From assembly GCA_016350165.1 (NCBI GenBank), contig CP066225.1, positions 1,984,001 through 2,048,000 on the forward strand: a stretch of DNA of 64,000 nt, in the 5' to 3' direction. A program made the position numbers and the translations under genes. Source of the DNA: Planctomycetota bacterium (GTDB lineage Bacteria; Planctomycetota; Phycisphaerae; Phycisphaerales; Phycisphaeraceae). The notes under the pieces were generated by a model. That model searched no databases. It had not been told where the DNA came from and saw only the letters and a list, made by a program, of their open reading frames with translations. Below are positions 9,501 through 16,899 of this stretch, piece after piece; the stretch's first letter is position 1; the number at the start of each line of letters is the position of its first letter.

Positions 9501-9900
9501 GACCGACCAACTCGGCGTATTCGATTTCAACACGATGGGCATGAAGGGTAAAGACGATTTCCCAGTTGCTTATGTCAGCTTCTGGATCTGGAGCCCACGA
9601 CCGCTCGATGATTTGCTTGCTGAACCGGACATGCCACAACTTGACCTCATGCTGTCGGTCGATAACTCATACATGCTCTGGCTTAACGGCGAAAAGATCA
9701 GTGAAGAAATTCGTGAAGCAAGACCTGTTCGCGGCGAGTTCTGCATCGAAGCACTACAACTCAAAACTGGCTGGAACCACTTCCTCGTCAAAGTCATTGA
9801 AAGCCACGACGAGTGGGGCCTCTCCGCCAGCCTCAAAACATCCGACCAAGCGTTCCTCGATAAACTCAAGTCATCACTTGAAGGGCCGCAGGAAAGCTAA
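6592..9900 (+). CDS. GH2-family glycoside hydrolase (beta-galactosidase/glucuronidase-like)
   Basis: The protein is about 1102 residues from an ATG preceded by GGAAG; an in-frame ATG at 6544 would add 16 residues without an SD. An N-terminal sugar-binding jelly-roll (about 35-210, with NGRWQF and MWAQEIAGIWQDVYL) and an immunoglobulin-like domain lead into the TIM barrel. The acid/base Glu464 lies in STCNENRP and the candidate nucleophile Glu542 in GIGEHSMAYYG. A Rossmann-like domain (about 700-900) and a C-terminal jelly-roll follow, so it is longer than the classical enzymes. No signal peptide is visible. It pairs with the divergent GH38 gene as a glycan-degrading unit. Base composition shifts along the gene, from G>C to C>=G after about 8900. 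The substrate is not determined. Confidence 0.88.
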   Translation: MSTSTVSTSEAAIVFAPQEGLVKLPEQPYRREMCLNGRWQFQSVALPEGWVARQGIAPELCEVDQGGWESTQIKIPSPWNVNVFAKSDGPDNRTYPSYPAEWEEVEMAWMQREFVVPEDWAGQKLFVHFEAVCGFAEVYVNDQKVGEHFDLFLPFDCDVTEQIKVGETNTLRVGVRSPRMFEDATSCGHRPFPGGSMWAQEIAGIWQDVYLHAFSPVRVSDVFVKPLVSKGQLELEIEVTNDTDKQVNVTIDGLVKAWLNLADDSRETGAAPNWALGDDALSFDQASVSVEANATVSITVETAVKDELLFWTPDTPNLYALLLDVQIDDKLADRKYERFGWREWTIEGNKHLLNGKPYELKGDSWHCLGVTQMTRRYPWAWYTAIKEANGNAARPHAQIYPRFFMEVADEMGIAILSETANWASDGGPKFDTEVYWERSAEHLRGLVKRDRNHASVYGWSTCNENRPVIVHVMRQADLLPRQIKEWYRWAEIVRELDPTRPWITGDGEEDGEGAFSATVGHYGDDNMMSKWADCGKPWGIGEHSMAYYGTPSQVSKFNGLRAYESMQGRMEGLAVEVYDLIRMQRKRDASYVSVFNLAWYSLQPLPLGMDDTSHAPTLEDGVHFADYVENKPGYQPERLGPYSATLNPGYDPNLPLFKPWPMWEAIRDANADGGPAESQWKNAPEPAALPEYPDVEMKPVEVLSNGESSLNSELNMLGITPVEVGMGHHLIIDGQSTPETNLAAARVRIILEEGGTVFVWSPIPEALDTINKILPTPMELTNREATSFLTHESSSTLGQLTHADVYFCEVQKDSAMKHGIAGDFAERGKVLISACNTDWPRWNKVSETIKASSVLRSEHEAKESGHVLVELESGKGKIVACSLCNITSTEQGTSVLRTIFTNIGIKSDQSKILAEGSAFDTNGRLRRAIVAGGFGGATMRAASQGEWVPETSIRPVDKMPAGEHTWFKSKTDQLGVFDFNTMGMKGKDDFPVAYVSFWIWSPRPLDDLLAEPDMPQLDLMLSVDNSYMLWLNGEKISEEIREARPVRGEFCIEALQLKTGWNHFLVKVIESHDEWGLSASLKTSDQAFLDKLKSSLEGPQES
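7406..7420. repeat. CTAAY-N5-RTTAG palindrome, site 1
   Basis: CTAAC-TGGGC-GTTAG, inside the GH2 coding region and extended by one further pair (C...G) outside. Confidence 0.7.
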
Positions 9901-9921
9901 TCTCTTCCACATAAAAATAAC

Positions 9922-9957
9922 AAAGCTCACGCACCATCAAGGTCGTGAGCTTTTTTC
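9922..9957 (+). terminator. Terminator of the GH2 gene
   Basis: A 10-bp stem AAAGCTCACG/CGTGAGCTTT (9922-9931 with 9944-9953) is followed by TTTC, 21 nt after the stop. Confidence 0.85.
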
Positions 9958-9992
9958 TTGTATTCATATTTCTCACCCTACGCTCAGGCCAC

Positions 9993-10024
9993 AAAAAAAC
10001 CCGTCTCTGAAAACAGATACGGGT
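9993..10024 (-). terminator. Terminator of tRNA-Gln
   Basis: On the minus strand, ACCCGT and TCTG pair with CAGA and ACGGGT around one mismatch and a 4-nt loop, followed by a run of seven T. It lies 40 nt past the tRNA 3' end. Confidence 0.8.
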
Positions 10025-10063
10025 CTTCAATACTGTGCCATGCTCCAGCTTTTAGGCTGGAAA

Positions 10064-10135
10064 CTGGCCCTCAGGGACTCGAACCCCGACTAAGTGGACC
10101 AGAACCACTCGTGCTACCGATTACACCAAGGGCCA
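10064..10135 (-). tRNA. tRNA-Gln (anticodon CUG)
   Basis: The minus strand folds into a complete cloverleaf: acceptor stem TGGCCCT/AGGGCCA, a short D-arm, anticodon stem AGTGG/CCACT with loop TTCTGGT giving anticodon CTG, and T-arm CGGGG/CCCTG with loop TTCGAGT. The discriminator base is G, as expected for tRNA-Gln. CCA is not encoded (GTTT follows), so it must be added by a nucleotidyltransferase. A terminator hairpin follows. Confidence 0.93.
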
Positions 10136-10340
10136 AATTATTTTGTAACTCAAGTCAGTATCAAAGCTTGCGTTACTTCCAAATCGCTCACAACTAACAG
10201 CTGCTCGCTTCATCAGAGTTACGTATCCTACTAGTGTCCCCAATCTCAGTCAAACAGATATTCTGCATCCACAAGCGATGCACACTCTGCTTTACCTTAG
10301 CCATAAACCATTCATCTACAACTACTTGCAGACATCCGAC

Positions 10341-11063
10341 TCACTTCGTCCACCACCAATGCTTCGCACTTTCATGCAGTGCTTCGATCACCCCTGCCCG
10401 ATCATTTGATCCAAAAACCGCACTAGCACTAACCATCATATCGCAACCTGCTTCTGCACAATCATTTACAGTCTCAGGCGACACCCCGCCATCCATCTCA
10501 ACACGCATCGCGTCAGGTCCATTTTCACGCAACCACTTCACCTTCTCCAGCACCTCAGGCATAAACTTCTGACCACTAAAGCCAGGCCAAACACTCATCA
10601 CCAACGCCACCTGAATATCACCCAAATACTTCTCCAGCACCTGAGCCTGCGTATCCGGATTAATCACCAACCCCGCATCCATACCATGATCGTGAATCAT
10701 CTTGATCAGGTCCGCAGCATCCACACCGCTCGCCCCACGCTCAGGATTATCGCTGGTCACTTCCCAATGAAAACTGAAATTATTACTCCCAGCCTTTGCG
10801 AACTGCTCCACATAATCCTGTGGCTTCTCCACCATCAAATGAGAATCTAAGTACACATTTGGCAAATGTTTACGGACGCCCTTCAACATGTCCGCACCCA
10901 TCGTCAGGTTCGGTGCAAAATGGCCATCCATCACATCCACATGTAATAAATCCGATCTCTTCTCGATTACGTCGCGGCAATCCACAGCCATTTGGCCAAA
11001 GTCTGCCGACAAAATCGAAACAGCAACTAACGGGTGACTCGGTTTCTCTTTGATATCAATCAT
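10341..11063 (-). CDS. rpe: Ribulose-phosphate 3-epimerase
   Basis: The enzyme interconverts ribulose 5-phosphate and xylulose 5-phosphate in the pentose phosphate pathway. The TIM-barrel landmarks are all present: SILSADF near the N-terminus, HVDVMDGHFAPNLTMG (metal and catalytic Asp), DSHLMVEKP, MSVWPGFSGQKF, and VEMDGGVSPETV near the C-terminus with the second catalytic Asp. Length is 240 residues from ATG 11063, close to the usual 220-230. That ATG is chosen because TATGAT lies exactly 6 nt before it. An ATG at 11069 and the longest frame, starting at 11111, have no SD. The gene sits alone between the tRNA and an aldo/keto reductase. Confidence 0.93.
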   Translation of the reverse strand: MIDIKEKPSHPLVAVSILSADFGQMAVDCRDVIEKRSDLLHVDVMDGHFAPNLTMGADMLKGVRKHLPNVYLDSHLMVEKPQDYVEQFAKAGSNNFSFHWEVTSDNPERGASGVDAADLIKMIHDHGMDAGLVINPDTQAQVLEKYLGDIQVALVMSVWPGFSGQKFMPEVLEKVKWLRENGPDAMRVEMDGGVSPETVNDCAEAGCDMMVSASAVFGSNDRAGVIEALHESAKHWWWTK

Positions 11064-11069
11064 GGCCAT

Positions 11070-11075
11070 ATCATA
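11070..11075 (-). promoter_or_regulatory. -10 box of a predicted leaderless promoter (rpe)
   Basis: TATGAT on the minus strand, 6 nt before ATG 11063, with no SD. The start choice and the box support each other, so they are not independent. Confidence 0.4.
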
Positions 11076-11136
11076 CACCCATTTCCATTTCTCGCTGAAC
11101 ACCACACACACATCTCAACAAACATGACTCACAAAA

Positions 11137-11170
11137 ATGCCACCTAACCGACGATTAGATGGCATCTATT
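11137..11170 (-). terminator. Terminator of the aldo/keto reductase gene
   Basis: ATGCCA/TGGCAT plus CTAA/TTAG pair around one mismatch (11137-11147 with 11155-11165). On the minus strand the hairpin is followed by TTTTTG. Its loop region is one of the CTAAY-N5-RTTAG sites. Confidence 0.7.
11144..11158. repeat. CTAAY-N5-RTTAG palindrome, site 2
   Basis: CTAAC-CGACG-ATTAG, forming the top of the terminator after the aldo/keto reductase. Confidence 0.75.
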
Positions 11171-11192
11171 ATCTCTTCATTTGTCTCCTGCC

Positions 11193-12194
11193 TCACACCA
11201 GCGCATGCAGCTTCTTCGCATCAGCAGTCATCCGATCAATATCATGATCACCGAGGATCACTTCTCCGCCGCGCGCATTCGCCTCTGCTTGCTGCACATT
11301 CCTTGCTCCAACAAGCGCATGTGTTACGCCCGGCTGCTCAACCGTCCACGCCAACACCAACTGTGCCAACGTGCAATCATACTTCGTCGTCAACTCATCC
11401 CAAGCATCCAGAACATCAATCACCTGATCACGCACCGACGGCTGGAACCAGGGATTCCAATCCGCATTATTACGAATATCATCATCCGCAAACTTTGTCT
11501 CACGCGTTATCTTCCCCGTCAACAATCCCTGCTCCAACGGTTGGTACGCAAGAAACGCAATATGCTTCTCACGACATTCATTGATCACAGCTTGCTCCTG
11601 CTTTTGCGACAAAATCGAATACCGTGCCTGATCTGCAATCACATCACCAGACTTCAAATTCTGATCAAGTTCACACACTGAAACATTCGACACACCAATC
11701 GATCGTATCTTACCCTGATCCTTCAGTTTCATCAGCGTTGCCATCGTATCCGTCACAGGCATCGTCATGTGATCAACCGTTGGCCAATGCACCTGATACA
11801 AATCAATGTGCGTCGTGTCTAAGCGCTGCAAAGACTGTTCAATCTCAAACTTGATTGAGTCCGGCCGCGTATTCCTATACACATCCTTACCATACATATG
11901 ACCCATAAACGTTCCCGAAGCATCATCCCAACGCAAGCCACACTTCGTCGCAAGCACCACTTGATCACGCTTTCCTTTGATCGCTCGACCAACCACTTCT
12001 TCGGAACGCCCAATACCATAGATCGGTGCCGTATCTATTAATGTAATACCAGCATCCAATGCAGCATCTATCGCACGAATAGATTCTTTATCATCCGGGT
12101 CTTCACCCCAAATCGGCGACCCACCTGTCACCCATGTACCCAACCCGATAACGGATGCCTGTATCCCTGAATTTCCCAATGGTCTGTATCGCAT
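11193..12194 (-). CDS. Aldo/keto reductase
   Basis: The 333-residue protein has the aldo/keto reductase barrel: GLGTWVTGG near the start, DAGITLIDTAPIYGIGRSEEVVG with the catalytic Asp/Tyr pair, ATKCGLRW with the catalytic Lys, YQVHWP with the catalytic His, SIGVSNV, and the C-terminal ALVGARN NADPH-binding region. The family reduces aldehydes and ketones with NADPH in the cytoplasm. The closest style is the YajO/general-stress subfamily, but the substrate cannot be read. There is no clear SD (GAGAT at 7 nt). It is transcribed toward rpe but separated from it by a terminator. Confidence 0.9.
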   Translation of the reverse strand: MRYRPLGNSGIQASVIGLGTWVTGGSPIWGEDPDDKESIRAIDAALDAGITLIDTAPIYGIGRSEEVVGRAIKGKRDQVVLATKCGLRWDDASGTFMGHMYGKDVYRNTRPDSIKFEIEQSLQRLDTTHIDLYQVHWPTVDHMTMPVTDTMATLMKLKDQGKIRSIGVSNVSVCELDQNLKSGDVIADQARYSILSQKQEQAVINECREKHIAFLAYQPLEQGLLTGKITRETKFADDDIRNNADWNPWFQPSVRDQVIDVLDAWDELTTKYDCTLAQLVLAWTVEQPGVTHALVGARNVQQAEANARGGEVILGDHDIDRMTADAKKLHALV

Positions 12195-12741
12195 TACTTA
12201 TATCTCACATTTAACCTGTCTATTATCGCAATACCTCTATTCCTATCGGTATAAAGATACTAACTAGTCGAGCGTAATAATATGCCTCTCAACCACCTCA
12301 AAACCCGCTCACTATACAGATGAAGGGAAAACCCAAGCTTCGCCCAATACAATAATTTTCGCTGATCCGTCACTTAGTCACTTCTCGAACTTTAGTATTC
12401 CAAAAGGAATAACCCAATTTCATTGCGGTATTGTGCTCCGTCTACATGACTTTTCTTCAGAACATAAGCATATAAAACAACTCTTTTACAGTACATTTGT
12501 TACTTTCACGACCACACTCACAATGCTTAAAAACACAGCAATTGACGTTACACAAAATCTTCCATTGAATACCTCGCATCACATGAGCACACCTTCGTGC
12601 TCTTGTATTTTTTTGAATCACACACAGAGTGCCAGGCTCATAAGCTCTTCAGCAACACAACAGCAGGATATACAACCAACCACGCGTATAAGGCGCTGTA
12701 TGGATGCAACGCTATTCTGTCTTATTGTTACGGAGATGTAT
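12195..12741. other. Intergenic region before the VPTPA pair
   Basis: A frame open from 12433 is in phase with the next gene but has no SD. Its translation is Cys/Thr-rich and unlike the paralogue, so I read it as untranslated leader. The region is AT-rich with no clear hairpin. Confidence 0.4.
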
Positions 12742-13482
12742 ATGTGGCTTTTCAGACTATTACACAACAAGCACTGGAGACGCAGACCAAACAAAACAAT
12801 GGCCCTCACGGCTGCCGGTTTATCAACCATGATCGGTAGTCATGCCTATGCAGACAACGTTAACAGCGTTCTGCAGGATCAGGTTTCAAGTGGTCTCCAC
12901 TACTCAATCAGTGGCAGCTTGGACAACCTCGTCACAGTCGGTTGGGAATTTACAGCTAATTCCGATGACCTTTCAATCACCCAACTTTCAACACTCACAG
13001 GTGAAACTGGCAATACCGACTACATCACACTTTGGAACGCTGACACAAACGAACTGCTCGCACAAGTTGGCACCATCTCAGACACAGATGGTTGGCGTAC
13101 CGTTGGACTCGACAACGCAATCAGCCTCGAAGATGGCAGCAATTACGCCATCACACTCACAACAACCAACGGTAATCATTTTCGTTTCGTACGAGAAAGT
13201 TTCACCGAAGCTTCAACTGATGGAAACATCACCTACACCAACAGTATCTGGAACACCGGCTATGCCCCTTATTTCCAAGGCCCAAACGGCGTAGCACCAA
13301 TTCAGAATGCTAACAATTTCCCAGACGTCATCGGCGAATATCAATGGCTCGTTGATTTCGGTTTCGTTGATTCAAGCCAAGCTAACATCAATGAACCGAC
13401 AGCGGTCCCTACTCCCGCAGCATTTGGCATTGGCGGCCTCATGCTCGGACTCCTCACACTTCGCCGTAATAAACAAACTTAA
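12742..13482 (+). CDS. Secreted protein with VPTPA-type C-terminal sorting tail, copy 1
   Basis: The start at 12742 is set by GGAG 6 nt upstream and by alignment with copy 2, giving 246 residues. An Arg-rich N-terminus (WRRRPNK) is followed by a hydrophobic stretch ending in SHAYA, a plausible signal peptide. The body is a single beta-rich domain with the repeated-looking TLTGETGNTDYITLWNAD and EYQWLVDFGF signatures. The tail VPTPA, then a Gly/Leu-rich membrane helix, then RR is the layout of a PEP-CTERM sorting signal with Thr in place of Glu. An exosortase-like enzyme would be expected to process it (family knowledge). The domain is not recognised. It lies 276 nt upstream of copy 2. Confidence 0.82.
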   Translation: MWLFRLLHNKHWRRRPNKTMALTAAGLSTMIGSHAYADNVNSVLQDQVSSGLHYSISGSLDNLVTVGWEFTANSDDLSITQLSTLTGETGNTDYITLWNADTNELLAQVGTISDTDGWRTVGLDNAISLEDGSNYAITLTTTNGNHFRFVRESFTEASTDGNITYTNSIWNTGYAPYFQGPNGVAPIQNANNFPDVIGEYQWLVDFGFVDSSQANINEPTAVPTPAAFGIGGLMLGLLTLRRNKQT

Positions 13483-13503
13483 CCTTGAACACTTTTCCAA
13501 TCA

Positions 13504-13537
13504 CCTACATCCTCATACGTGAGGGTGTAGGTTTTTC
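13504..13537 (+). terminator. Terminator of VPTPA copy 1
   Basis: A 12-bp stem (13504-13515 with 13520-13531, one G-T pair), loop TACG, followed by five T. Confidence 0.9.
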
Positions 13538-13758
13538 TATGCGCCTTTACATCTCAATCATATCGAGGGCATTAGGGATTCGTCGGATAACAACTCGGGT
13601 TTTGAGTACTTGATTCAACACTAGCACATGCATTTGATATCCACTTGTAGTAGTAATTTAGGTCTCAGACGGATCCAAATTTCAATACTAAAAAACGCAT
13701 GCAATCCTTCAACACCATCTACCTTCATTGGTAGCCCTTTTATCGAGGAGACTCAGGT

Positions 13759-14511
13759 TTGAAATTGCTCAGAGATTTAGTCATACGACGTTCCTACGCC
13801 GAAGGCACAAAGCGCAAAATGCTCACAAGTGCCATGATGGGCGCAGCCGCTGTTTTTGCGGGTTCAAAAGCGAAAGCGTCAACAGTTGAAAGTGTACTCA
13901 AAGACCAAACAAACAGTGGCGGACACTACTCCATCAGCGGCTCAGGCGGCCTCAACACCGTCGGCTGGTCGTTCCAAGTAAACTCCGAAAACCTTGCCAT
14001 TAATGAACTCTCTACACTCACCGGTGAAAGCGGCAACAACGATCTCATCACGCTTTGGAATGCAGACACAAATGAGATACTCGCACAAGTTTGGTCTGTT
14101 GCCGACACCGATCAATGGCGCACCGTTGAACTCGACAACCTAATCGAACTTGAACAAGGCACGAACTACGGCATCACACTCACCAGTACCGATGGCGATC
14201 AATATCGATTCGTACGTGAAAGCTTCACAGAAGATTCAACCAGCGGCGACATCTCATACGGCGACAGTTACTACAACACTGTCTACGCAAACTACTACCC
14301 CGGCCCCAACGGCGTCGCACCATTCGACCGACTTTGGGACTTTCCAAATGCCATCGGCGAATATCAATGGCTCGTTGACTTCGGCTATATCGACACTAGT
14401 GCACCAACCGATCTACCCAACAACATTGCCGTACCAACTCCCGCCTCTCTCGGCATCGGCGGCCTCATGCTCGGTATCCTCACTGCCAGACGTAACCGTA
14501 AACGTGACTAA
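13759..14511 (+). CDS. Secreted protein with VPTPA-type C-terminal sorting tail, copy 2
   Basis: This starts with TTG: GAGGAG lies 8 nt upstream and no in-frame ATG fits the alignment. It has 250 residues and is a close paralogue of copy 1. A basic N-terminus leads to LTSAMMGAAAVFAGSKAKA, a likely signal peptide. The same beta domain follows, with TLTGESGNNDLITLWNAD and GEYQWLVDFGYID. The tail is VPTPASLGIGGLMLG, then more hydrophobic residues and an Arg-rich end. The identical VPTPA in both copies argues that the Thr is tolerated or preferred by the sorting machinery rather than random drift. The function of the domain is unknown. Confidence 0.84.
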   Translation: MKLLRDLVIRRSYAEGTKRKMLTSAMMGAAAVFAGSKAKASTVESVLKDQTNSGGHYSISGSGGLNTVGWSFQVNSENLAINELSTLTGESGNNDLITLWNADTNEILAQVWSVADTDQWRTVELDNLIELEQGTNYGITLTSTDGDQYRFVRESFTEDSTSGDISYGDSYYNTVYANYYPGPNGVAPFDRLWDFPNAIGEYQWLVDFGYIDTSAPTDLPNNIAVPTPASLGIGGLMLGILTARRNRKRD

Positions 14512-14522
14512 TACTCAATTAG
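14508..14522. repeat. CTAAY-N5-RTTAG palindrome, site 3
   Basis: CTAAT-ACTCA-ATTAG. Its first half supplies the TAA stop codon of the VPTPA copy 2 gene. Confidence 0.7.
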
Positions 14523-14540
14523 ACATTCTCACTCACACTG

Positions 14541-14569
14541 AAAAGCCCTCACATATTGCGAGGGCTTTT
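14541..14569. terminator. Bidirectional terminator between convergent genes
   Basis: AAAAGCCCTC (14541-14550) pairs with GAGGGCTTTT (14560-14569), loop 9 nt. The symmetric A and T ends suit both the VPTPA copy 2 gene and the AIM24 gene on the opposite strand. Confidence 0.8.
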
Positions 14570-14600
14570 GCTTTGAACCTAACGATCAACTGAACTTCAA

Positions 14601-15296
14601 CTACGACGTATATATTTCTTGGAAAGGTTGTACAACAACAAATCCAGCCCCCTCAAATTTCATTTGCAACGACTCACCCGATCCCCGCCCAAAGAATGTC
14701 TTTACAGATATATCCGTCTTCAGCTTCGGCTGCAGATTACCTGACCACGCAATGGTCGTATTTGGATCTGTAAAAACAGGCATACCCGGCTCAACAATCA
14801 GCACCATCGGATCATAATAAGATGTAATCGCCAATAACCCTTCACCCTCAAACCGCACATTAAACAAATCACCCGATAGCATCGCAACCATTTTCTTCAT
14901 CATCCGAATATCCCACTTAAGCGTTGGCTCAAACGCAAGAATATCATGCCCCGCTACATACAGTGATTCATTTCTAAGCTGCAAAATCGTGATCTTCTTA
15001 CCCAAATCCGAAAGGAACATCTTCCCCTGCCCTTGCACTTTCGTCAGCTGCGTCCCTTCATGAGACACCTTCTTTTTAAGCATCTTTCCAATACCGTGCT
15101 CTAAAATCCCTTCACGAGTAAACTTCAGCTTCCCCCGATACGCTGTCATCGACCCCATCTTAATCCAAACCATGCCATCAAGATTCACTTCCAACATACG
15201 CTGCGATTCAAGTTCAAACAAACCGTAATGCTGTTCTTTTTGTTGAGCATGCAAAACGATGTCTTCTAACGAATACTGGCTCTGGCTTTGTATCAT
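14601..15296 (-). CDS. AIM24 family protein, copy 1
   Basis: The 231-residue protein fits the AIM24 family: a beta-rich fold with GMVWIKMGSMTAYRGKLKF, a Gly/Glu region around EGTQLTKVQGQGKMFLSD, and the conserved C-terminal GRGSGESLQMKFEG followed by GFVVVQPF. The family is widespread in bacteria and near yeast mitochondrial AIM24. Its molecular role is unsettled, with links to membrane organisation and stress loci. No signal peptide or membrane helix is seen. The start has GGAG 6 nt upstream. It lies downstream of copy 2, which it closely resembles, and of a double zinc-ribbon membrane protein on the same strand. Confidence 0.82.
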   Translation of the reverse strand: MIQSQSQYSLEDIVLHAQQKEQHYGLFELESQRMLEVNLDGMVWIKMGSMTAYRGKLKFTREGILEHGIGKMLKKKVSHEGTQLTKVQGQGKMFLSDLGKKITILQLRNESLYVAGHDILAFEPTLKWDIRMMKKMVAMLSGDLFNVRFEGEGLLAITSYYDPMVLIVEPGMPVFTDPNTTIAWSGNLQPKLKTDISVKTFFGRGSGESLQMKFEGAGFVVVQPFQEIYTS

Positions 15297-15427
15297 GGCC
15301 TACTCCATATTCACACAAAATTGTATGGAGTCACGTCAGCACAACCACTAAACTCATCAAAATTTTCTTATCTTCATATCTCTTTTTATACATCAAGCTC
15401 CCATTCATGACTAAACATCCAAATCAA

Positions 15428-15453
15428 AAAAGCCCTTGTAAACAAGGGCTTTT
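15428..15453 (-). terminator. Terminator of AIM24 copy 2
   Basis: An 11-bp stem (15428-15438 with 15443-15453) with a 4-nt loop, followed on the minus strand by TTTTTT. It implies that copy 1 has its own promoter. Confidence 0.85.
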
Positions 15454-15479
15454 GCGTCTTTATATGTCTTAATTCATTA

Positions 15480-16193
15480 TCAAGATGAACTAGCTTGGAA
15501 GTACACCTCTTCATAAGGCTGCACAACCACAAAACCCGAACCTTCAAACTTCATCTGCAAAGATTCACCAGACCCACGCCCAAAGAATGTCTTCACAGAA
15601 ATATCCGTCTTAAATTCAGGCATCAAATCTCCCGACCAGGCGATCGTTGCATTCGGATCGGTAATCACCGGACGTCCCGGCTCGACCAGCAATGTCAGCG
15701 GTTCATAATGTGATGTAATCGCCAACAAACCCGTCCCTTCCAAACGCACATTAAACAAACCACCCGACAGCATCGCTGCCATTTTCTTCATCAACTTGAT
15801 ATCCCAATCAAGCGTTGGTTCAAACGCAAGCACATCATTACCATTCACAAAAATTGCTTCATCATTCAGCTGCAAAATCGAAATCTTCTTACCTTCATCA
15901 GCAAGATATAACTGTCCCTGCCCCTCTGCCTTCGTCAGTTGCGTCCCCTCACCAGATACCGCTTTCTTCAGCAATTTACCAATGCCATGCTCCAAAATCT
16001 TCTCTCGTGTAAACTTGATTTCACCACGATACGAGATCATCGATCCCATCTTCGTCCAGATCATGCTATCAAGATTCACCTCGAGAATACGTTCACTCTC
16101 AAGTTCAAACAAACCTTGCCCGCGATCTTTCTGTCGCGTCTTTTCAACAAACTCACTAAGCGAATAACGATTATCTATCTGAGACATATTCAT
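15480..16193 (-). CDS. AIM24 family protein, copy 2
   Basis: This 237-residue paralogue of the next gene downstream keeps nearly every family landmark: SMIWTKMGSMISYRGEIKF, EGTQLTKAEGQGQLYLAD, TDISVKTFFGRGSGESLQ and GSGFVVVQPYEE. AAGGA lies before the ATG. The stop of the zinc-ribbon protein gene is 18 nt upstream, and a CTAAC...ATTAG palindrome fills that gap, so the zinc-ribbon gene and this one probably share a transcript. The two copies differ mainly at the N-terminus and C-terminal end, consistent with a recent duplication. The role is unknown; a membrane-stress link is an inference from the family. Confidence 0.82.
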   Translation of the reverse strand: MNMSQIDNRYSLSEFVEKTRQKDRGQGLFELESERILEVNLDSMIWTKMGSMISYRGEIKFTREKILEHGIGKLLKKAVSGEGTQLTKAEGQGQLYLADEGKKISILQLNDEAIFVNGNDVLAFEPTLDWDIKLMKKMAAMLSGGLFNVRLEGTGLLAITSHYEPLTLLVEPGRPVITDPNATIAWSGDLMPEFKTDISVKTFFGRGSGESLQMKFEGSGFVVVQPYEEVYFQASSS

Positions 16194-16200
16194 TCCTTAT

Positions 16201-16215
16201 CTAACACTTGATTAG
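16201..16215. repeat. CTAAY-N5-RTTAG palindrome, site 4
   Basis: CTAAC-ACTTG-ATTAG, in the 18-nt gap between the zinc-ribbon gene and AIM24 copy 2. Its right half overlaps the zinc-ribbon stop codon. Confidence 0.75.
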
Positions 16216-16757
16216 CTTAATTTTTGACCACATTGATCACAGAACTTTGACCCCAACCCATTACTCACTCCACAACCTGAGCAAACAATATCTTTCAGCG
16301 ATGTGCCACACTGATCACAAAATTTAGATCCCTCCTCATTACCCGCATCACACTGCGGACAATTCACTTCATTTTCATCCACCTTCACACCACCCGCGCC
16401 CTCAGCAAAACCCTCTGAAATCGCAGACGCAAACGCCTTCACCCCCGGCTTCGTGCGCTTCCCCATATAGTTCACAGTATCCGAAGCAACCGGCGCCATC
16501 TCCGATGCCTGATACCGCATGATCGCACCCATATAACCAGCCTTGCTCATCCCCACACCAATCCCCAACAACGGCATCCCCACAAACCCCATCCAGAATA
16601 GCTTCGGCATACCTCCGCCACCAAAAGCACTGAAAAAATCAACCAATGCGATAATCAAAAAAATCCCACCAATAACGATAAAAATAGGCCCCACTACACG
16701 TAACAAATCTCGCATTGGCCGATGCCCACTCCCGGAAAGCTTCTCATAGTCATTCAT
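16212..16757 (-). CDS. Membrane protein with C-terminal double zinc ribbon
   Basis: The protein has about 181 residues from ATG 16757. An ATG at 16766 and a longer frame to 16832 lack an SD. Two hydrophobic segments lie near residues 20-65 (PIFIVIGGIFLIIALVDFF and a Gly-rich second helix). A linker follows, then two four-Cys ribbons: CPQC with CDQC, and CSGC with CDQC. This double zinc ribbon (DZR-like) faces the cytoplasm if the helices form a hairpin. Zinc ribbons next to AIM24 genes hint at a common complex at the membrane (inference). TACAAT lies 7 nt before ATG 16757, the leaderless layout seen elsewhere here. Confidence 0.75.
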   Translation of the reverse strand: MNDYEKLSGSGHRPMRDLLRVVGPIFIVIGGIFLIIALVDFFSAFGGGGMPKLFWMGFVGMPLLGIGVGMSKAGYMGAIMRYQASEMAPVASDTVNYMGKRTKPGVKAFASAISEGFAEGAGGVKVDENEVNCPQCDAGNEEGSKFCDQCGTSLKDIVCSGCGVSNGLGSKFCDQCGQKLS

Positions 16758-16764
16758 ACTCACC

Positions 16765-16770
16765 ATTGTA
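16765..16770 (-). promoter_or_regulatory. -10 box of a possible leaderless promoter (double zinc ribbon)
   Basis: TACAAT on the minus strand, 7 nt before ATG 16757. An imperfect GGTGAG sits between them, too close to the ATG for normal SD spacing. Confidence 0.35.
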
Positions 16771-16899
16771 ATAACTACACGGCTCACCGAGTAAGAATAT
16801 TTCTTTCTTAAAATGCAAAAATGAGAGAGCAAAAATCACAAATCCTTATTTAAAATACCAACATCACATAAATACGCCCTATTACAAAGGATTTGTCAC

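Noticed and set aside
9566-10093. 175-codon plus-strand frame
   Set aside because: It overlaps the GH2 gene out of frame and then the terminator and tRNA.
12433-12741. N-terminal extension of the VPTPA copy 1 gene
   Set aside because: No SD, no match to the paralogue, and GGAG points to 12742.
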